Counted from the first letter of the stretch, positions 7,369 to 16,802 are shown. The stretch: DNA of 64,000 nucleotides from Nocardioides conyzicola (GCF_039543825.1 NZ_BAABKM010000002.1:1272133-1336132); one strand, 5' to 3'. Program-made: numbers and translations. The notes: generated by a model not told the origin, from the letters alone.

Positions 7369-8571
7369 ATGTCAACGGTCGAGACGCAGCCCGGATCGGT
7401 CGGTGTGGTCGAGACGCGGTACGTCGACCTCCCCGACCCCGTGCCGCTGGACTGCGGCCGGTCGCTGAGCGGGGTCGTCGTCGCCTACGAGACGTACGGC
7501 GAGCTCTCGCCCGCGCGCGACAACGTGATCCTGGTCTGCCACGCGCTCAGCGGCGACGCGCACGCCGCTGGGACCAGCGCTGCTCCGGTCGCCGCGAGCA
7601 CTCGCGACGGGTTCGCCGCCGAGGAGCGCGACGGGTCGGCCCCCACCGGTCTGGGCTGGTGGGACGGGATGATCGGGCCCGGCAAGGCCTTCGACACCGA
7701 CGCCTACTACGTGGTCTCGACCAACCTGCTCGGCGGCTGCAGCGGGACCACCGGGCCGTCGTCGACCGACCCGGCCACCGGCACGGCGTACGGCGCGGAC
7801 TTCCCGGTCGTCACCGTCGCCGACATGGTGCGCGTGGAGCGCGCCTTCCTCGACGTGCTCGGCATCGACCGGCTCGCGGCCGTGGCCGGCGGGTCACTCG
7901 GCGGGATGCAGGCGCTCGAGTGGGCCGTCAGCTATCCCGACCAGGTCGACTCGATCGTCGTCATCGCCAGCACGCACGCCCTCCAGCCCCAGGGCGTCGC
8001 CTGGAACGCGATCGCGCGCGAGGCGATCCGCGCCGACCCCGACTGGCAGGACGGCCACTACTACGGCACCGGCCGCAGGCCCGACGCCGGCATGGGCGTC
8101 GCGCGGATGGTCGGCCACATCACCTACCTCTCGGCTCCCGCGCTGGACGAGAAGTTCCACCGGCGCCTGCAGTTCGCCGACGACCTCCGCTACACGATCA
8201 CCGAGCCGGAGTTCGAGGTCGAGAACTACCTGCGCCACCAGGCCGACTCGTTCGTCCGCCGCTTCGACGCCAACACCTACCTCTACATCTCGCGGGCGCT
8301 GTCGTACTTCGACCTCGCCCGCCAGTACGGCGAGGGCTCGCTCGAGCAGGCGCTGTCCGGCGTGTCCGCGCGGACCCTGCTGATCGCGTTCAGCTCCGAC
8401 TGGCTCTACCCGCCCGCCGGGTCGCTGGAGATCCAGGAAGCCCTGCAGGCACTGGGCAAACAGGTCGAGCTGCACGTCATCGACGCGCCGTACGGCCACG
8501 ACTGCTTCCTGCTCGAAGAAGCCCGGCAGACGCCCCTGATCCGCACCTTCCTGACAGGATCGAACCCGTGA
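7369..8571 (+). CDS. metX: homoserine O-acetyltransferase
   Basis: A 400-residue alpha/beta-hydrolase that acetylates homoserine with acetyl-CoA in methionine synthesis. The nucleophile is Ser176 in GGSLGGMQ; Asp344 (SSDWLYPP) and His377 (PYGHD) complete the triad. The GGCSGTTGPSS oxyanion region is present. Between SGDAHAAG and GWWDGMIGPG there is an Ala/Arg/Glu-rich loop (about residues 69-95), roughly 15 residues longer than I recall in other MetX proteins. The stop overlaps the metY start (GTGA). The alternative, a serine acetyltransferase-like paralogue, is less likely because metY follows. Confidence 0.9.
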   Translation: MSTVETQPGSVGVVETRYVDLPDPVPLDCGRSLSGVVVAYETYGELSPARDNVILVCHALSGDAHAAGTSAAPVAASTRDGFAAEERDGSAPTGLGWWDGMIGPGKAFDTDAYYVVSTNLLGGCSGTTGPSSTDPATGTAYGADFPVVTVADMVRVERAFLDVLGIDRLAAVAGGSLGGMQALEWAVSYPDQVDSIVVIASTHALQPQGVAWNAIAREAIRADPDWQDGHYYGTGRRPDAGMGVARMVGHITYLSAPALDEKFHRRLQFADDLRYTITEPEFEVENYLRHQADSFVRRFDANTYLYISRALSYFDLARQYGEGSLEQALSGVSARTLLIAFSSDWLYPPAGSLEIQEALQALGKQVELHVIDAPYGHDCFLLEEARQTPLIRTFLTGSNP

Positions 8572-9884
8572 CAGAGCCACGCGTCGAGGACGACCACGAC
8601 TTCGGCTTCGAGACCCGGCAGCTCCACGCCGGGCAGCGACCCGACCCCAACACCGGCGCCCGCGCGGTGCCGATCTTCCAGACGACCAGCTACGTGTTCG
8701 AGGACCCGGAGTCCGCGGCGGCGTACTTCAACCTGCAGGAGTACGGCAACACCTACTCGCGGATCATGAACCCCACGGTCGCGGTCTTCGAGGAGCGGGT
8801 GGCCAACCTCGAGGGCGGGGCCGGTGCGGTCGCCTTCGCGAGCGGCATCGGCGCCCAGGCCGCCGCGCTCTTCACGCTGCTGGAGCCCGGCGACCACCTG
8901 GTCTCGTCGCAGGCGCTCTACGGCGGCACGGTCAACCAGCTCAAGCACCTGCTGCGCAAGATGAACGTGGAGCTCACCTGGGTCGACCCCGACGACCACG
9001 ACGCGTGGCGGGCCGCCGTGCAGCCGAACACCAAGGCGTTCTTCGCCGAGACGATCGGCAACCCGGCCGGCAACGTGCTCGACATCGAGGTCGTCGCCGG
9101 CATCGCCCACGAGCACGAGCTGCCGCTCATCGTGGACAGCACCTTCGCCACGCCGTACCTCTGCCGTCCGATCGAGTGGGGCGCCGACATCGTCATCCAC
9201 TCGGCGACCAAGTTCATCGGCGGTCACGGCACCAGCATCGGCGGCGTGGTCGTCGAGGCCGGCACGTTCGACTGGTCCAACGGGCGCTTCCCGGTCGTGG
9301 CCGAGCCGTCGCCGGCGTACCACGGGCTGAAGTTCCACGAGACGTTCGGCACCTACGGCTACCTGATGAAGCTGCGGGCCGAGACGCTGCGCGACCTCGG
9401 TGCGGCGCTGTCGCCGTTCAACGCGTTCCTGCTGCTGCAGGGGCTCGAGACGCTGTCGCTGCGGATGGAGCGGCACGTCACCAACGCGCAGGCGGTGGCG
9501 GCGTTCCTCGAGTCGCACGAGCTCGCGTCGAAGGTGACCTATCCCGGTCTGCCGAGCAGCAGGTACGCGCCGCTCGTCGAGAAGTACCTGCCGCTCGGCG
9601 CCGGCGCGGTCTTCTCCTTCGACTGCGCCGGCGGCCGCGCCGGCGGCACAGGGCTGATCAGCGGGCTGACGCTCTGGTCCCACCTGGCCAACGTCGGCGA
9701 CGCGAAGAGCCTGGTGATCCACCCCGCCAGCACCACCCACCGCCAGCTCAGCGACGAGGAGCTCGCCGCGGCCGGGGTGGGGCCGGGGACGGTGCGGCTC
9801 TCCGTCGGCACCGAGTCGGTCGACGACCTGATCTGGGACCTCGAGACGGCCCTGACCCGCGTCGGGAAGGTGGTCGCGCCATGA
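8568..9884 (+). CDS. metY: O-acetylhomoserine sulfhydrylase (aminocarboxypropyltransferase)
   Basis: A 438-residue Cys/Met-metabolism PLP enzyme, the usual size for MetY. The PLP lysine is Lys215 in HSATKFIGGHG; the YSRIMNPT and SSQALYGGT phosphate-binding segments are present. It converts O-acetylhomoserine and sulfide to homocysteine, directly after MetX. The GTG start overlaps the metX stop by four bases. Confidence 0.9.
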   Translation: MTEPRVEDDHDFGFETRQLHAGQRPDPNTGARAVPIFQTTSYVFEDPESAAAYFNLQEYGNTYSRIMNPTVAVFEERVANLEGGAGAVAFASGIGAQAAALFTLLEPGDHLVSSQALYGGTVNQLKHLLRKMNVELTWVDPDDHDAWRAAVQPNTKAFFAETIGNPAGNVLDIEVVAGIAHEHELPLIVDSTFATPYLCRPIEWGADIVIHSATKFIGGHGTSIGGVVVEAGTFDWSNGRFPVVAEPSPAYHGLKFHETFGTYGYLMKLRAETLRDLGAALSPFNAFLLLQGLETLSLRMERHVTNAQAVAAFLESHELASKVTYPGLPSSRYAPLVEKYLPLGAGAVFSFDCAGGRAGGTGLISGLTLWSHLANVGDAKSLVIHPASTTHRQLSDEELAAAGVGPGTVRLSVGTESVDDLIWDLETALTRVGKVVAP

Positions 9885-10363
9885 CCGACCTCGGTCGCTT
9901 CCAGGACCCGCTGGTGATCCAGCGGGTGCTGCACAGCGCGAAGACCATCGCCGTCGTCGGCCTGTCCGCCAACGAGCTGCGGGCCAGCTACTTCGTCGGC
10001 TACTACCTGAAGCGGCACGGCTACCGGGTGATCCCGGTCAACCCCCGCGAGACCGAGATCCTCGGCGAGACGTCGTACGCCTCGCTGCGCGACGTCCCCG
10101 TGCCCGTCGACATCGTCAACGTCTTCCGTGCCCCCGACGCCCTGCCGGAGATCGCGGCCGACACGGTCGCGATCGGTGCCGGGGCGATGTGGTGCCAGTT
10201 CGGCGTGGTCAACGACGAGGGCAACCGGATCGCCGAGGACGGCGGTGTCGACCTGGTCGTGGACCGCTGCATCAAGGTCGAGCACGCGCGGTACGTCGGC
10301 CGGATGCACTGGCTCGGCTTCAACACGAAGCGGATCACGTCCGTGCGGACCGGCCTGCAGTAG
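9881..10363 (+). CDS. CoA-binding (YccU-type) protein
   Basis: A 160-residue single-domain CoA-binding Rossmann protein (AVVGLSANELRASYFVGYYL near the N-terminus; YRVIPVNPRE). Family members bind CoA but have no established enzymatic role. It is third in the metX-metY operon (ATGA overlap), an arrangement that hints at use of acetyl-CoA or CoA in methionine synthesis (inference). Confidence 0.8.
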   Translation: MTDLGRFQDPLVIQRVLHSAKTIAVVGLSANELRASYFVGYYLKRHGYRVIPVNPRETEILGETSYASLRDVPVPVDIVNVFRAPDALPEIAADTVAIGAGAMWCQFGVVNDEGNRIAEDGGVDLVVDRCIKVEHARYVGRMHWLGFNTKRITSVRTGLQ

Positions 10364-10386
10364 CCCGCTCCGCCTCGGACCTCGGG

Positions 10387-10794
10387 TCAGGCCTCCTCGG
10401 CAGCCCTCGCGGCCTTGGCCTTCGCCCGGGCGGCCTTCGCGATGGTGTCCTCGACGATCGAGTTGATCCGCGCGCCGTTGGGCCAGCCGGCGTAGTGGCA
10501 CAGGAAGATCACGATCTCGCGCAGCTGCTCGTCGTCGAGCTCGCCGGCGGCGTACGCCGCGGGGATCTGGATCGTGAGCACGTCGTGGCCGCCGCTGCCG
10601 GCGAGGAGGCCGATCAGCAGCAGGCGCCGGTCACGGTCGGAGAGGCCGGGCCGGGTCCAGATCTCGGCGAAGAGGTGGTCGGCGGTGATGGCGAAGAAGT
10701 CGCCGGCGCCGTCGGTCATGTCGAAGCCGTAGACCTGCTCCATCTTCTCGAGGCCGGTGCGGCGGGTCTCGGGGAGGTCGTCGAACTTGCCCAT
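10387..10794 (-). CDS. carboxymuconolactone decarboxylase family protein
   Basis: A 135-residue helical protein with the family's C-terminal FLCHYAGWPNG motif. It lacks the CxxC pair of the AhpD peroxidase branch, so it belongs with PcaC-like decarboxylases or uncharacterised relatives. It is the last gene of the CYP51 operon, one base after the dehydrogenase stop. The equivalent mycobacterial locus also holds such a protein (Rv0771). Reaction unknown here. Confidence 0.8.
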   Translation of the reverse strand: MGKFDDLPETRRTGLEKMEQVYGFDMTDGAGDFFAITADHLFAEIWTRPGLSDRDRRLLLIGLLAGSGGHDVLTIQIPAAYAAGELDDEQLREIVIFLCHYAGWPNGARINSIVEDTIAKAARAKAKAARAAEEA

Positions 10795-10795
10795 G

Positions 10796-11647
10796 TCACT
10801 TCTCCTTGCTCGGGAGCCCGAGCCCGGGACCGAGGCGGTCCAGGGCGAGGCGGGCGAGAGGCACGTCGACGTCGAGCTCGTCGGCGAGATCGATCGCGAA
10901 GGTCAGGTCCTTCTCGCCCAGCGCGAGGACGTGGCCGAACACGCCGTACCAGAAGTCGTCCTGGGCGATCGGTGCGGTCGTCGCGCGGTGCATGATCGCG
11001 CCCGGCCCGCCGGTGATCGCGTCGGTGTGGCGCACCACCTTGCCGAGCTCGACCAGGTCGAGGCCGGCCGCCTCGGCGAGGCGCTGGGCCTCGGTCGCGG
11101 CGGTGAACGCCACGAAGTGCATCAGGTTGCGCGCCAGCTTGAGCTTGGTGCCGGCCCCGATCGGCCCGGCGTGCGTGACCAGCGACCCCATCACCTCGAG
11201 CGCGGGCCGAGCGGCCGCGAACGCCTCGTCCGACCCGCCGACCATGATCGCGAGCGTGCCGTCGGCGGCCCCCATCGCGCCACCGCTGACGGGGGCGTCG
11301 ACCACCTTGACGCCGTGCCGGCCCGCCGTGTCGGCGAGCTGGCCCGGGGTGTCGGGCCCGACGGTCGAGTGGATGACGACGGTCTGCCCGTCGCCGCTCA
11401 CGCCGAGGATCTCCCCCAGCACGTCGCGCACCTGGTCGTCGTCGCGCACCATCACGCAGATGACGTCGGCCTTCGCGGCGAGGGCGGCCACGCTGGTCGC
11501 CGCCCGCGCGCCGGCCCGCTCCAGCTCGGCGACCGGGTCGGGCGCGACGTCGTACACGGTGAGCTGGACCTCGGACGACGACGCGAGCCGCAGCGCCATC
11601 GGCTTGCCGATGTTGCCGAGCCCGATGAACCCGACGCGGGTGCTCAT
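10796..11647 (-). CDS. 3-hydroxyisobutyrate dehydrogenase-type NAD(P) oxidoreductase
   Basis: A 283-residue beta-hydroxyacid dehydrogenase: NAD(P) motif GFIGLGNIG near residue 6, substrate loop DAPVSGG near 120, and catalytic lysine in GTKLKLARNLM near 170. It oxidises a beta-hydroxyacid or reduces a semialdehyde. The ATG at 11647 overlaps the upstream SDR stop (ATGA). It corresponds in position and type to Rv0770 of the mycobacterial locus. Confidence 0.82.
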   Translation of the reverse strand: MSTRVGFIGLGNIGKPMALRLASSSEVQLTVYDVAPDPVAELERAGARAATSVAALAAKADVICVMVRDDDQVRDVLGEILGVSGDGQTVVIHSTVGPDTPGQLADTAGRHGVKVVDAPVSGGAMGAADGTLAIMVGGSDEAFAAARPALEVMGSLVTHAGPIGAGTKLKLARNLMHFVAFTAATEAQRLAEAAGLDLVELGKVVRHTDAITGGPGAIMHRATTAPIAQDDFWYGVFGHVLALGEKDLTFAIDLADELDVDVPLARLALDRLGPGLGLPSKEK

Positions 11648-12381
11648 GCCCGGAACGTCTGTCCGCCGTCGACGGCGATGATCTGGCCGGTCACCCACGA
11701 CGACTCGTCGGAGAGCAGGAAGAGGCACGCGCCGACCATGTCCTCGGGCTGGCCCATCCGCTTGAGCGCGAGTCCCTTGACCAGGTCCTTGGCGGCGTCG
11801 CCGGCCTGCGTGCGCGTCGCCGCGGTGTCCGTCGGGCCGGGGGCGATCGCGTTGACCCGGATCTTCAGGCCGCCGAGCTCGTGGGCGAGCTGGTGGGTGA
11901 GCCCGTTGACGCCGACCTTGGCCAGGCCGTAGAAGCCGGAGTAGAGGTACGCCGCGGTGGAGCTCTGGTTGACGATCGAGCCACCGCCCCGCTTCTGGAT
12001 CTCCGGGTAGACCGCGCGGGTCATCACCAGCGCGCCGTCCATGTTCACCGACATGAACTTCTTGTAGTAGTCCCAGTCGACGCTGATCAGCAGGTCGAAC
12101 GCCATCTCGCCGTAGATCGCGGCGTTGTTGACCAGGCCGTCGATCCCGCCGTACGCCTCGACCGTCGCCGCCACGAGCGCCGCAGCGTCCTCGTGAGACG
12201 ACACGTCGCAGCGGACGAAGAGCCCACCGATGTCGGCCGCGACCTTCTGACCCGCCTCGGCGTTGAGGTCGGCCACGACGACCGAGGCGCCCTCCGCCGC
12301 CAGGGCGCGTGCGTACGCCTCGCCGATGCCCTGGGCCGCGCCGGTCACGACGACGACCTTGTTCTCGAAACGCTTGCTCAC
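11644..12381 (-). CDS. short-chain dehydrogenase/reductase
   Basis: A 245-residue classical SDR: TGAAQGIG cofactor loop, NNAA, YGLAK catalytic Tyr/Lys, and an IRVNAIAPGPTDT segment. The GTG start has an AGGAG site seven bases upstream. It lies 24 bases after the aldehyde dehydrogenase and overlaps the next dehydrogenase. Rv0769 is the likely mycobacterial counterpart. It probably interconverts an alcohol and a ketone on the operon's substrate. Confidence 0.85.
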   Translation of the reverse strand: MSKRFENKVVVVTGAAQGIGEAYARALAAEGASVVVADLNAEAGQKVAADIGGLFVRCDVSSHEDAAALVAATVEAYGGIDGLVNNAAIYGEMAFDLLISVDWDYYKKFMSVNMDGALVMTRAVYPEIQKRGGGSIVNQSSTAAYLYSGFYGLAKVGVNGLTHQLAHELGGLKIRVNAIAPGPTDTAATRTQAGDAAKDLVKGLALKRMGQPEDMVGACLFLLSDESSWVTGQIIAVDGGQTFRA

Positions 12382-12405
12382 GTGCTGTCTCCTACGTTGG
12401 TGGGG

Positions 12406-13866
12406 TTAGGCGGGCTCCGCGACGGTCTTGGTCTCGAGGTACTCCTCGAAGCCGGCGACGCCCATCTCCCGGCCGATGCCGGACTGCTTGTAGCCACCGA
12501 ACGGCGCGTCGGGGCTGAACCACACCCCGCCGTTGACGGCGATGGTGCCGGTGCGGATCCGGGCGGCGACGGCCTTCGCGCGCTCGACGTCACCCGAGTC
12601 GACCGAGCCGGAGAGGCCGTACGCCGAGTCGTTGGCGATGCGCACCGCGTCGTCGTCGCCGTCGTGCGGGATGACGACCAGCACGGGTCCGAAGATCTCC
12701 TCCTGCGCCAGGCGCGAGGAGTTGTCGAGGCCGGCGATGACGGTCGGCTCGATCCAGAAGCCGGCCTGGTCGATGACGTGGCCACCGGTGGCGAAGCTGC
12801 CGCCCTCCTCCTCGGCCAGGCGCAGGTAGGCCTCGACCCGGTCGCGCTGGACCTGCGAGATGACCGGCCCGCAGATCGCGCCGGGGTCGGCCGGGTCCTT
12901 GGCCCCGATGGACTCCATCGTGGCCGCGGCGACCTGCACCGCCTCGTCGTACTTCTCCCGCGGCACGATCAGCCGCGTGGTGATCGCACAGCCCTGGCCG
13001 GCGTGGATGCAGGCGGTGAAAGCCGTCGCGCCGGCGACCGAGGCGACGTCGGCGTCGTCGAGGGCGATCGCGGCGGACTTGCCGCCGAGTTCGAGGAAGA
13101 CCTTCTTCAGCGTCGGCGCGGCGGCCGCCATGATTGCGCGACCGACCTGTGTCGACCCGGTGAAGGACACCATGTCGACGCGCGGGTCGGTCGAGAGCAC
13201 GGCCGCGACCTCGTTGGACCGCGGCGTGACGACGTTGAAGACGCCCGCCGGGATATCGGTGTGCTCGGCGACCAGTCGACCGAGCTCGCAGGCCACCCAC
13301 GGGGTGTCCGGCGCGGGCTTCAGCACCACGGTGCAACCGGCGGCGAGCGCCGGGCCGACCTTGGCCAGGTTGATCTGGGTGGGAACGTTCCACGGCGTGA
13401 TCGCCGCGACGACGCCGACCGCCTCGCGGCGTACGGTCCGACGGCTCTTGATCCCCATCGGCTTCGCCACGCCGAGGTCGGTCTCGAACTCGTAGGACTC
13501 CAGCAGGTCGGTGACCCACTTCAGGCCCTCGACGGGCACGTCGAACCCGGCCGCGCCCATCATGAAGCCCGGCATGCCGACCTCGGCGGTCGTCAGGTCC
13601 CGGAAGGCGTCGGCGTGGTCGAGCAGCGCCTGGTGGAGCTGGCGCAGGCATCGGACCCGGAGCTCGGTGTTCGTCGACCAGTCGGTCTCGTCGAAGGCCC
13701 GGCGGGCTGCAGCGATCGCCCCCTCGACGTCCGCTGGGGTGCCGTCCGGTGCCTGGCCGATCTCCAGACCCGTTGCGGGGTTGAGGATCGGGTACGTCGT
13801 GCCGTCCGACGCCGCGACGAGCTTGCCGTCGACGAGCTGCTGAGCGGCGGGGGTCGAGATCGTCAT
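12406..13866 (-). CDS. NAD(P)-dependent aldehyde dehydrogenase
   Basis: A 486-residue ALDH superfamily enzyme with oxyanion Asn160 (ITPWN), general base Glu259 (LELGGK) and nucleophile Cys293 (AGQGC). It would oxidise the aldehyde made by successive P450 or SDR steps to the acid. The ATG overlaps the NTF2-like stop (ATGA). It is the likely counterpart of mycobacterial aldA (Rv0768), which sits in the same neighbourhood. Confidence 0.88.
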   Translation of the reverse strand: MTISTPAAQQLVDGKLVAASDGTTYPILNPATGLEIGQAPDGTPADVEGAIAAARRAFDETDWSTNTELRVRCLRQLHQALLDHADAFRDLTTAEVGMPGFMMGAAGFDVPVEGLKWVTDLLESYEFETDLGVAKPMGIKSRRTVRREAVGVVAAITPWNVPTQINLAKVGPALAAGCTVVLKPAPDTPWVACELGRLVAEHTDIPAGVFNVVTPRSNEVAAVLSTDPRVDMVSFTGSTQVGRAIMAAAAPTLKKVFLELGGKSAAIALDDADVASVAGATAFTACIHAGQGCAITTRLIVPREKYDEAVQVAAATMESIGAKDPADPGAICGPVISQVQRDRVEAYLRLAEEEGGSFATGGHVIDQAGFWIEPTVIAGLDNSSRLAQEEIFGPVLVVIPHDGDDDAVRIANDSAYGLSGSVDSGDVERAKAVAARIRTGTIAVNGGVWFSPDAPFGGYKQSGIGREMGVAGFEEYLETKTVAEPA

Positions 13867-14492
13867 GCCGAGACCTCCGGGGCCTTCTGCTGGGTGATGT
13901 GCTCCCCCGCCTCGACGGGCGGCGGCCACACGGTCGAGGGCAGGTCCTCGAGGTGGTAGTGGCCGGGCACGCCGTGCCCGGACACCTTGATCCGCTCCAG
14001 CAGGGTGTCGGGCGCCTTGCCGGACTTGAGGATCTCCATGAACGTGTGCGCGGTCGACGGCATGTCGAACCAGTCGCGCTGCCACGCGAACTTGATCAGT
14101 CCGTCGTCGGCGCCGCCGACCTGGCGCTCCACGCCGAACCACGAGCCGCCGATGCCGAGGATCTCGTACTCCCCGCCGGTCGCGTCGTCGATGATCCCGG
14201 ACCGCTGCTTCCAGAAGCCGAGCACCATCGACTTCTGCTCGTCGATCATCGTGCAGACGTAGTCGTAGTGCCAGCCGTCGAAGCCGTCCATCTCGATGCC
14301 GATGGCCCAGTCCCGGATCTGGTCGCGCCCGACCGCCATGAAGTGCTCGTCGACCGAGTACATCCAGCCGTACGTCGCGTCCTCGGCGTACCACTCGGCC
14401 ATCGGTCGCCAGTCGCCCGCGGCCTCGGCGCGACGGTTGACGTCGAGCCAGGTCTCCCAGAACTCCTCGATCTCGGCACGGGTCAGACTCAC
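13863..14492 (-). CDS. NTF2/SnoaL-fold protein
   Basis: A 209-residue protein with an N-terminal NTF2-like cone fold (EEFWETWLDVNRRAEAAGDW, then YAEDATYGWMYS) and a longer C-terminal part ending in a Pro-rich tail. Such folds act as small cyclases, isomerases, hydrolases or binding proteins in steroid and polyketide pathways. The GTG at 14492 is chosen because it overlaps the ferredoxin stop. No catalytic residues can be assigned. Confidence 0.7.
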   Translation of the reverse strand: MSLTRAEIEEFWETWLDVNRRAEAAGDWRPMAEWYAEDATYGWMYSVDEHFMAVGRDQIRDWAIGIEMDGFDGWHYDYVCTMIDEQKSMVLGFWKQRSGIIDDATGGEYEILGIGGSWFGVERQVGGADDGLIKFAWQRDWFDMPSTAHTFMEILKSGKAPDTLLERIKVSGHGVPGHYHLEDLPSTVWPPPVEAGEHITQQKAPEVSA

Positions 14493-14695
14493 TGTTCCTC
14501 CTGGATGGCGAGCGCCATGGCTGGGCAGTACTTCACGGCCGACTCGACCTGCGGGCGCAGCGAGTCGTCGGGGTGCTCCTGGAGCACGACGACCTGGTCG
14601 GTGCCGTCGTCGAAGGCGAAGACGTCCGGCGCCTCGCCGGTGCACATCTGGTGCCCCTGGCAGAGCCCGAGGTCGGCGACGACCCGCCAGCTCAC
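14489..14695 (-). CDS. 3Fe-4S ferredoxin, P450 redox partner
   Basis: A 68-residue ferredoxin with Cys12-x2-His15-x2-Cys18 and Cys57-Pro. The second ligand position is His instead of Cys, as I recall for mycobacterial Rv0763c, encoded next to CYP51. It would pass single electrons to the adjacent CYP51-type P450. The GTG at 14695 overlaps the P450 stop (GTGA) and gives the usual family length; an in-frame ATG ten codons upstream is less likely. Confidence 0.85.
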   Translation of the reverse strand: MSWRVVADLGLCQGHQMCTGEAPDVFAFDDGTDQVVVLQEHPDDSLRPQVESAVKYCPAMALAIQEEQ

Positions 14696-16029
14696 CTCTG
14701 CCTCCGGCGGTACCTCACGCGGCACGGCTGCTGGAGCTGGATCACCATCTTCGAGACGTCGTCGCGGTAGGTCTCCGACGGCTGGGTCATCTCGAACTCG
14801 TAGTCACGCAGGATCACCGAGAAGATCGCCTTCATCTGCATCATCGCGAACGCGTTGCCCACGCAGCGGTGCTTGCCGGCACCGAACGGGATCCAGGTCC
14901 AGCGGTTCTGCAGGTCCTCCTGGCGCTCGTCGAGGTAGCGGGACGGGTCGAAGCGCTCGGGCTCCGGGAAGTCCTCGGCGATCCGGTTCGACACCCGCGG
15001 GGACGCGGCGACGACGGTGCCGGGCTGGATGGTGTGCCCCGCCAGCTCGATCTCCTCGGCGACCACGCGCATCAGGATGATCAGCGGCGGGTGCAGCCGC
15101 AGGGTCTCCTTGAGCGCGGCCTCCAGCTGCGGGATCGAGCGCAGCGCCTGGAAGGACACCTCGGAGCCGTCGGCGTACAGGTCGTCGAGCTCGGCGACGA
15201 CGTCCTTCATCACCCCAGGGTTGCGCATCAGCTCGATCAGCGCCCAGGACGCCGTGCCCGACGAGGTGTGGTGGCCCGCGAACATCATCGAGATGAAGAT
15301 TCCGGTGATGTAGTCGGCGGTCATGTCGATCGAGATCAGCACGTCGAGCAGGTCGCGGTCCTCGCGGGCGACCTTGCCGCGCACCTTGCGCCGGTCGATG
15401 ATCCCCTGCACCAGCTCGACGAGCTTCTCGCGCGCGGCGTCGCGCCGGCGGAAGGACTCGATGTCGGCGTAGGGATCGACGTACGCGATGGCGTCCGTGC
15501 CCTGCTCGAGCTCGTGGTAGTAGTGCGCGAACGACGAGTCGAGCTCCTGCCGGAAGGGCTTGCCGATCAGGCACGACGAGGTCGTGTAGATCGTCAGCTC
15601 CGCGAACCAGTCGAGCAGGTCGATCTCGCCCTCGTCGCCCCAGTCGGCGACCATTCGGTTGATCTCGGCCTCGATCGTCGCGGCGTGGCCGCGCATCATG
15701 TCGCCGCGCAGTGCCTGGTTCTTGAGCATCTGCTGGCGCTCCTCGGGCGAGGCGTCGAAGACGACGCCCTTGCCGAAGATCGGGGTCATGAAGGGGTACG
15801 CCGCGGCCTGGTCGAGCGTGGAGTCCGGCGCCCGGAAGAACTGCTCGTTGGCCTCCGCACCCGACACGAGGACGACGTCCTTGTCGGCCAGCCTGAAGCG
15901 GCCGATCTCGCCGCACTCCGCGCGCACCCGCTCGAAGAGACCGATCGGGTCGACCCGCATCTCGGCCAGGTGGCCGTAGCCGTCGTCCTCGACGGCGTAC
16001 GAGACTTCCGGGATCTGCGTGACGGTCAA
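14692..16029 (-). CDS. cyp51: CYP51-type cytochrome P450 (sterol 14-alpha-demethylase family)
   Basis: A 445-residue P450: I-helix AGHHTSSGTASW (from 251), ExxR Glu308/Arg311, heme motif FGAGKHRC with Cys389. The I-helix, the LKETLRLHPPLIILMRV stretch, NRWTWIPFGAG and a C-terminus ending VRYRRR are nearly as I remember them in M. tuberculosis CYP51 (Rv0764c). This family removes the 14-alpha-methyl of lanosterol-type sterols; the native substrate in bacteria without sterol synthesis is unsettled. The start is a TTG overlapping the SDR stop (TTGA) with GGAGG just upstream. Ferredoxin follows directly. Confidence 0.88.
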   Translation of the reverse strand: MTVTQIPEVSYAVEDDGYGHLAEMRVDPIGLFERVRAECGEIGRFRLADKDVVLVSGAEANEQFFRAPDSTLDQAAAYPFMTPIFGKGVVFDASPEERQQMLKNQALRGDMMRGHAATIEAEINRMVADWGDEGEIDLLDWFAELTIYTTSSCLIGKPFRQELDSSFAHYYHELEQGTDAIAYVDPYADIESFRRRDAAREKLVELVQGIIDRRKVRGKVAREDRDLLDVLISIDMTADYITGIFISMMFAGHHTSSGTASWALIELMRNPGVMKDVVAELDDLYADGSEVSFQALRSIPQLEAALKETLRLHPPLIILMRVVAEEIELAGHTIQPGTVVAASPRVSNRIAEDFPEPERFDPSRYLDERQEDLQNRWTWIPFGAGKHRCVGNAFAMMQMKAIFSVILRDYEFEMTQPSETYRDDVSKMVIQLQQPCRVRYRRRQR

Positions 16030-16802
16030 TTGTCCTCCAGGGGTGCCTCGGGCGAGACCTCGATCAGGTTCAGGTGCACGCCGCGTGGCGCGCTGACGAC
16101 GGTGGTGATCGCATCGGCGATCGCCGTCGGCTTGAGGAAGTGCGGGTGCCGCGCGTGCCCGAACCTCACCCACTGGTTGAGCACGAAGGCGGCGTCGTCG
16201 ACGTCCCAGTCGGTGCCCATCTCGCTCCAGGTCGGGCCGGGCCGCACGATCGACGCGCGCACGCCGGTGCCCTCGAGCTCCATCTGCAGCGCGTGCACCA
16301 TGCCTTCGAGACCCCACTTGCCGGCGGCGTACGACGACATGAAAGGCCGGGCGCGGACCGCGACGTCGGAGGAGACGAAGACGATGTCGCCCCGGCGGCG
16401 CTCGACCATGCCCGGGACGAAGGCGCGGACCAACCGGTGCGCTCCCCCGATCGCGAGGTCCACCTCGCGCTGGAAGCGCTCGGTCTCGACCTCGTGGATC
16501 GTGCCCGGGTTGACGGAGCCCGCGTTGGAGATCACCACCTCGACGTCGCCGAGCTCGGCGGTGACCTTGTCGGCGAAGGCGGCGACCGAGTCGCCGTCGG
16601 TGACGTCGAGGGCGCCGACGTACGCCTCGCCCCCGCCCGCGCGGATCTGGGAGGCGAGCTCCTCGCACTTGTCCGTACGTCGCGCGCCGAGCGCGACCGG
16701 GTGTCCCGCCGCCGCTAGTGACAGCGCGGTCGCGGCCCCGATCCCGGAGGACGCGCCGGCGACGACGGCCGGGCGGCGCTCCGGCTGCGCGTACTTGCTC
16801 AT
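16026..16802 (-). CDS. short-chain dehydrogenase/reductase
   Basis: A 258-residue SDR with GASSGIG near residue 17, an SNAG motif, and catalytic YAAGK. The ATG at 16802 overlaps the upstream P450 stop by four bases. It lies between the two P450 genes, the position of Rv0765c in mycobacteria. Probably a hydroxysteroid- or terpenol-type dehydrogenase (inference). Confidence 0.85.
   Translation of the reverse strand: MSKYAQPERRPAVVAGASSGIGAATALSLAAAGHPVALGARRTDKCEELASQIRAGGGEAYVGALDVTDGDSVAAFADKVTAELGDVEVVISNAGSVNPGTIHEVETERFQREVDLAIGGAHRLVRAFVPGMVERRRGDIVFVSSDVAVRARPFMSSYAAGKWGLEGMVHALQMELEGTGVRASIVRPGPTWSEMGTDWDVDDAAFVLNQWVRFGHARHPHFLKPTAIADAITTVVSAPRGVHLNLIEVSPEAPLEDN

Noticed and set aside
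14489..14725. Ferredoxin start at the ATG at 14725
   Set aside because: It would add ten residues without family support and overlap the P450 gene by 34 bases; the GTG at 14695 gives the usual length and a 4-base coupled overlap.
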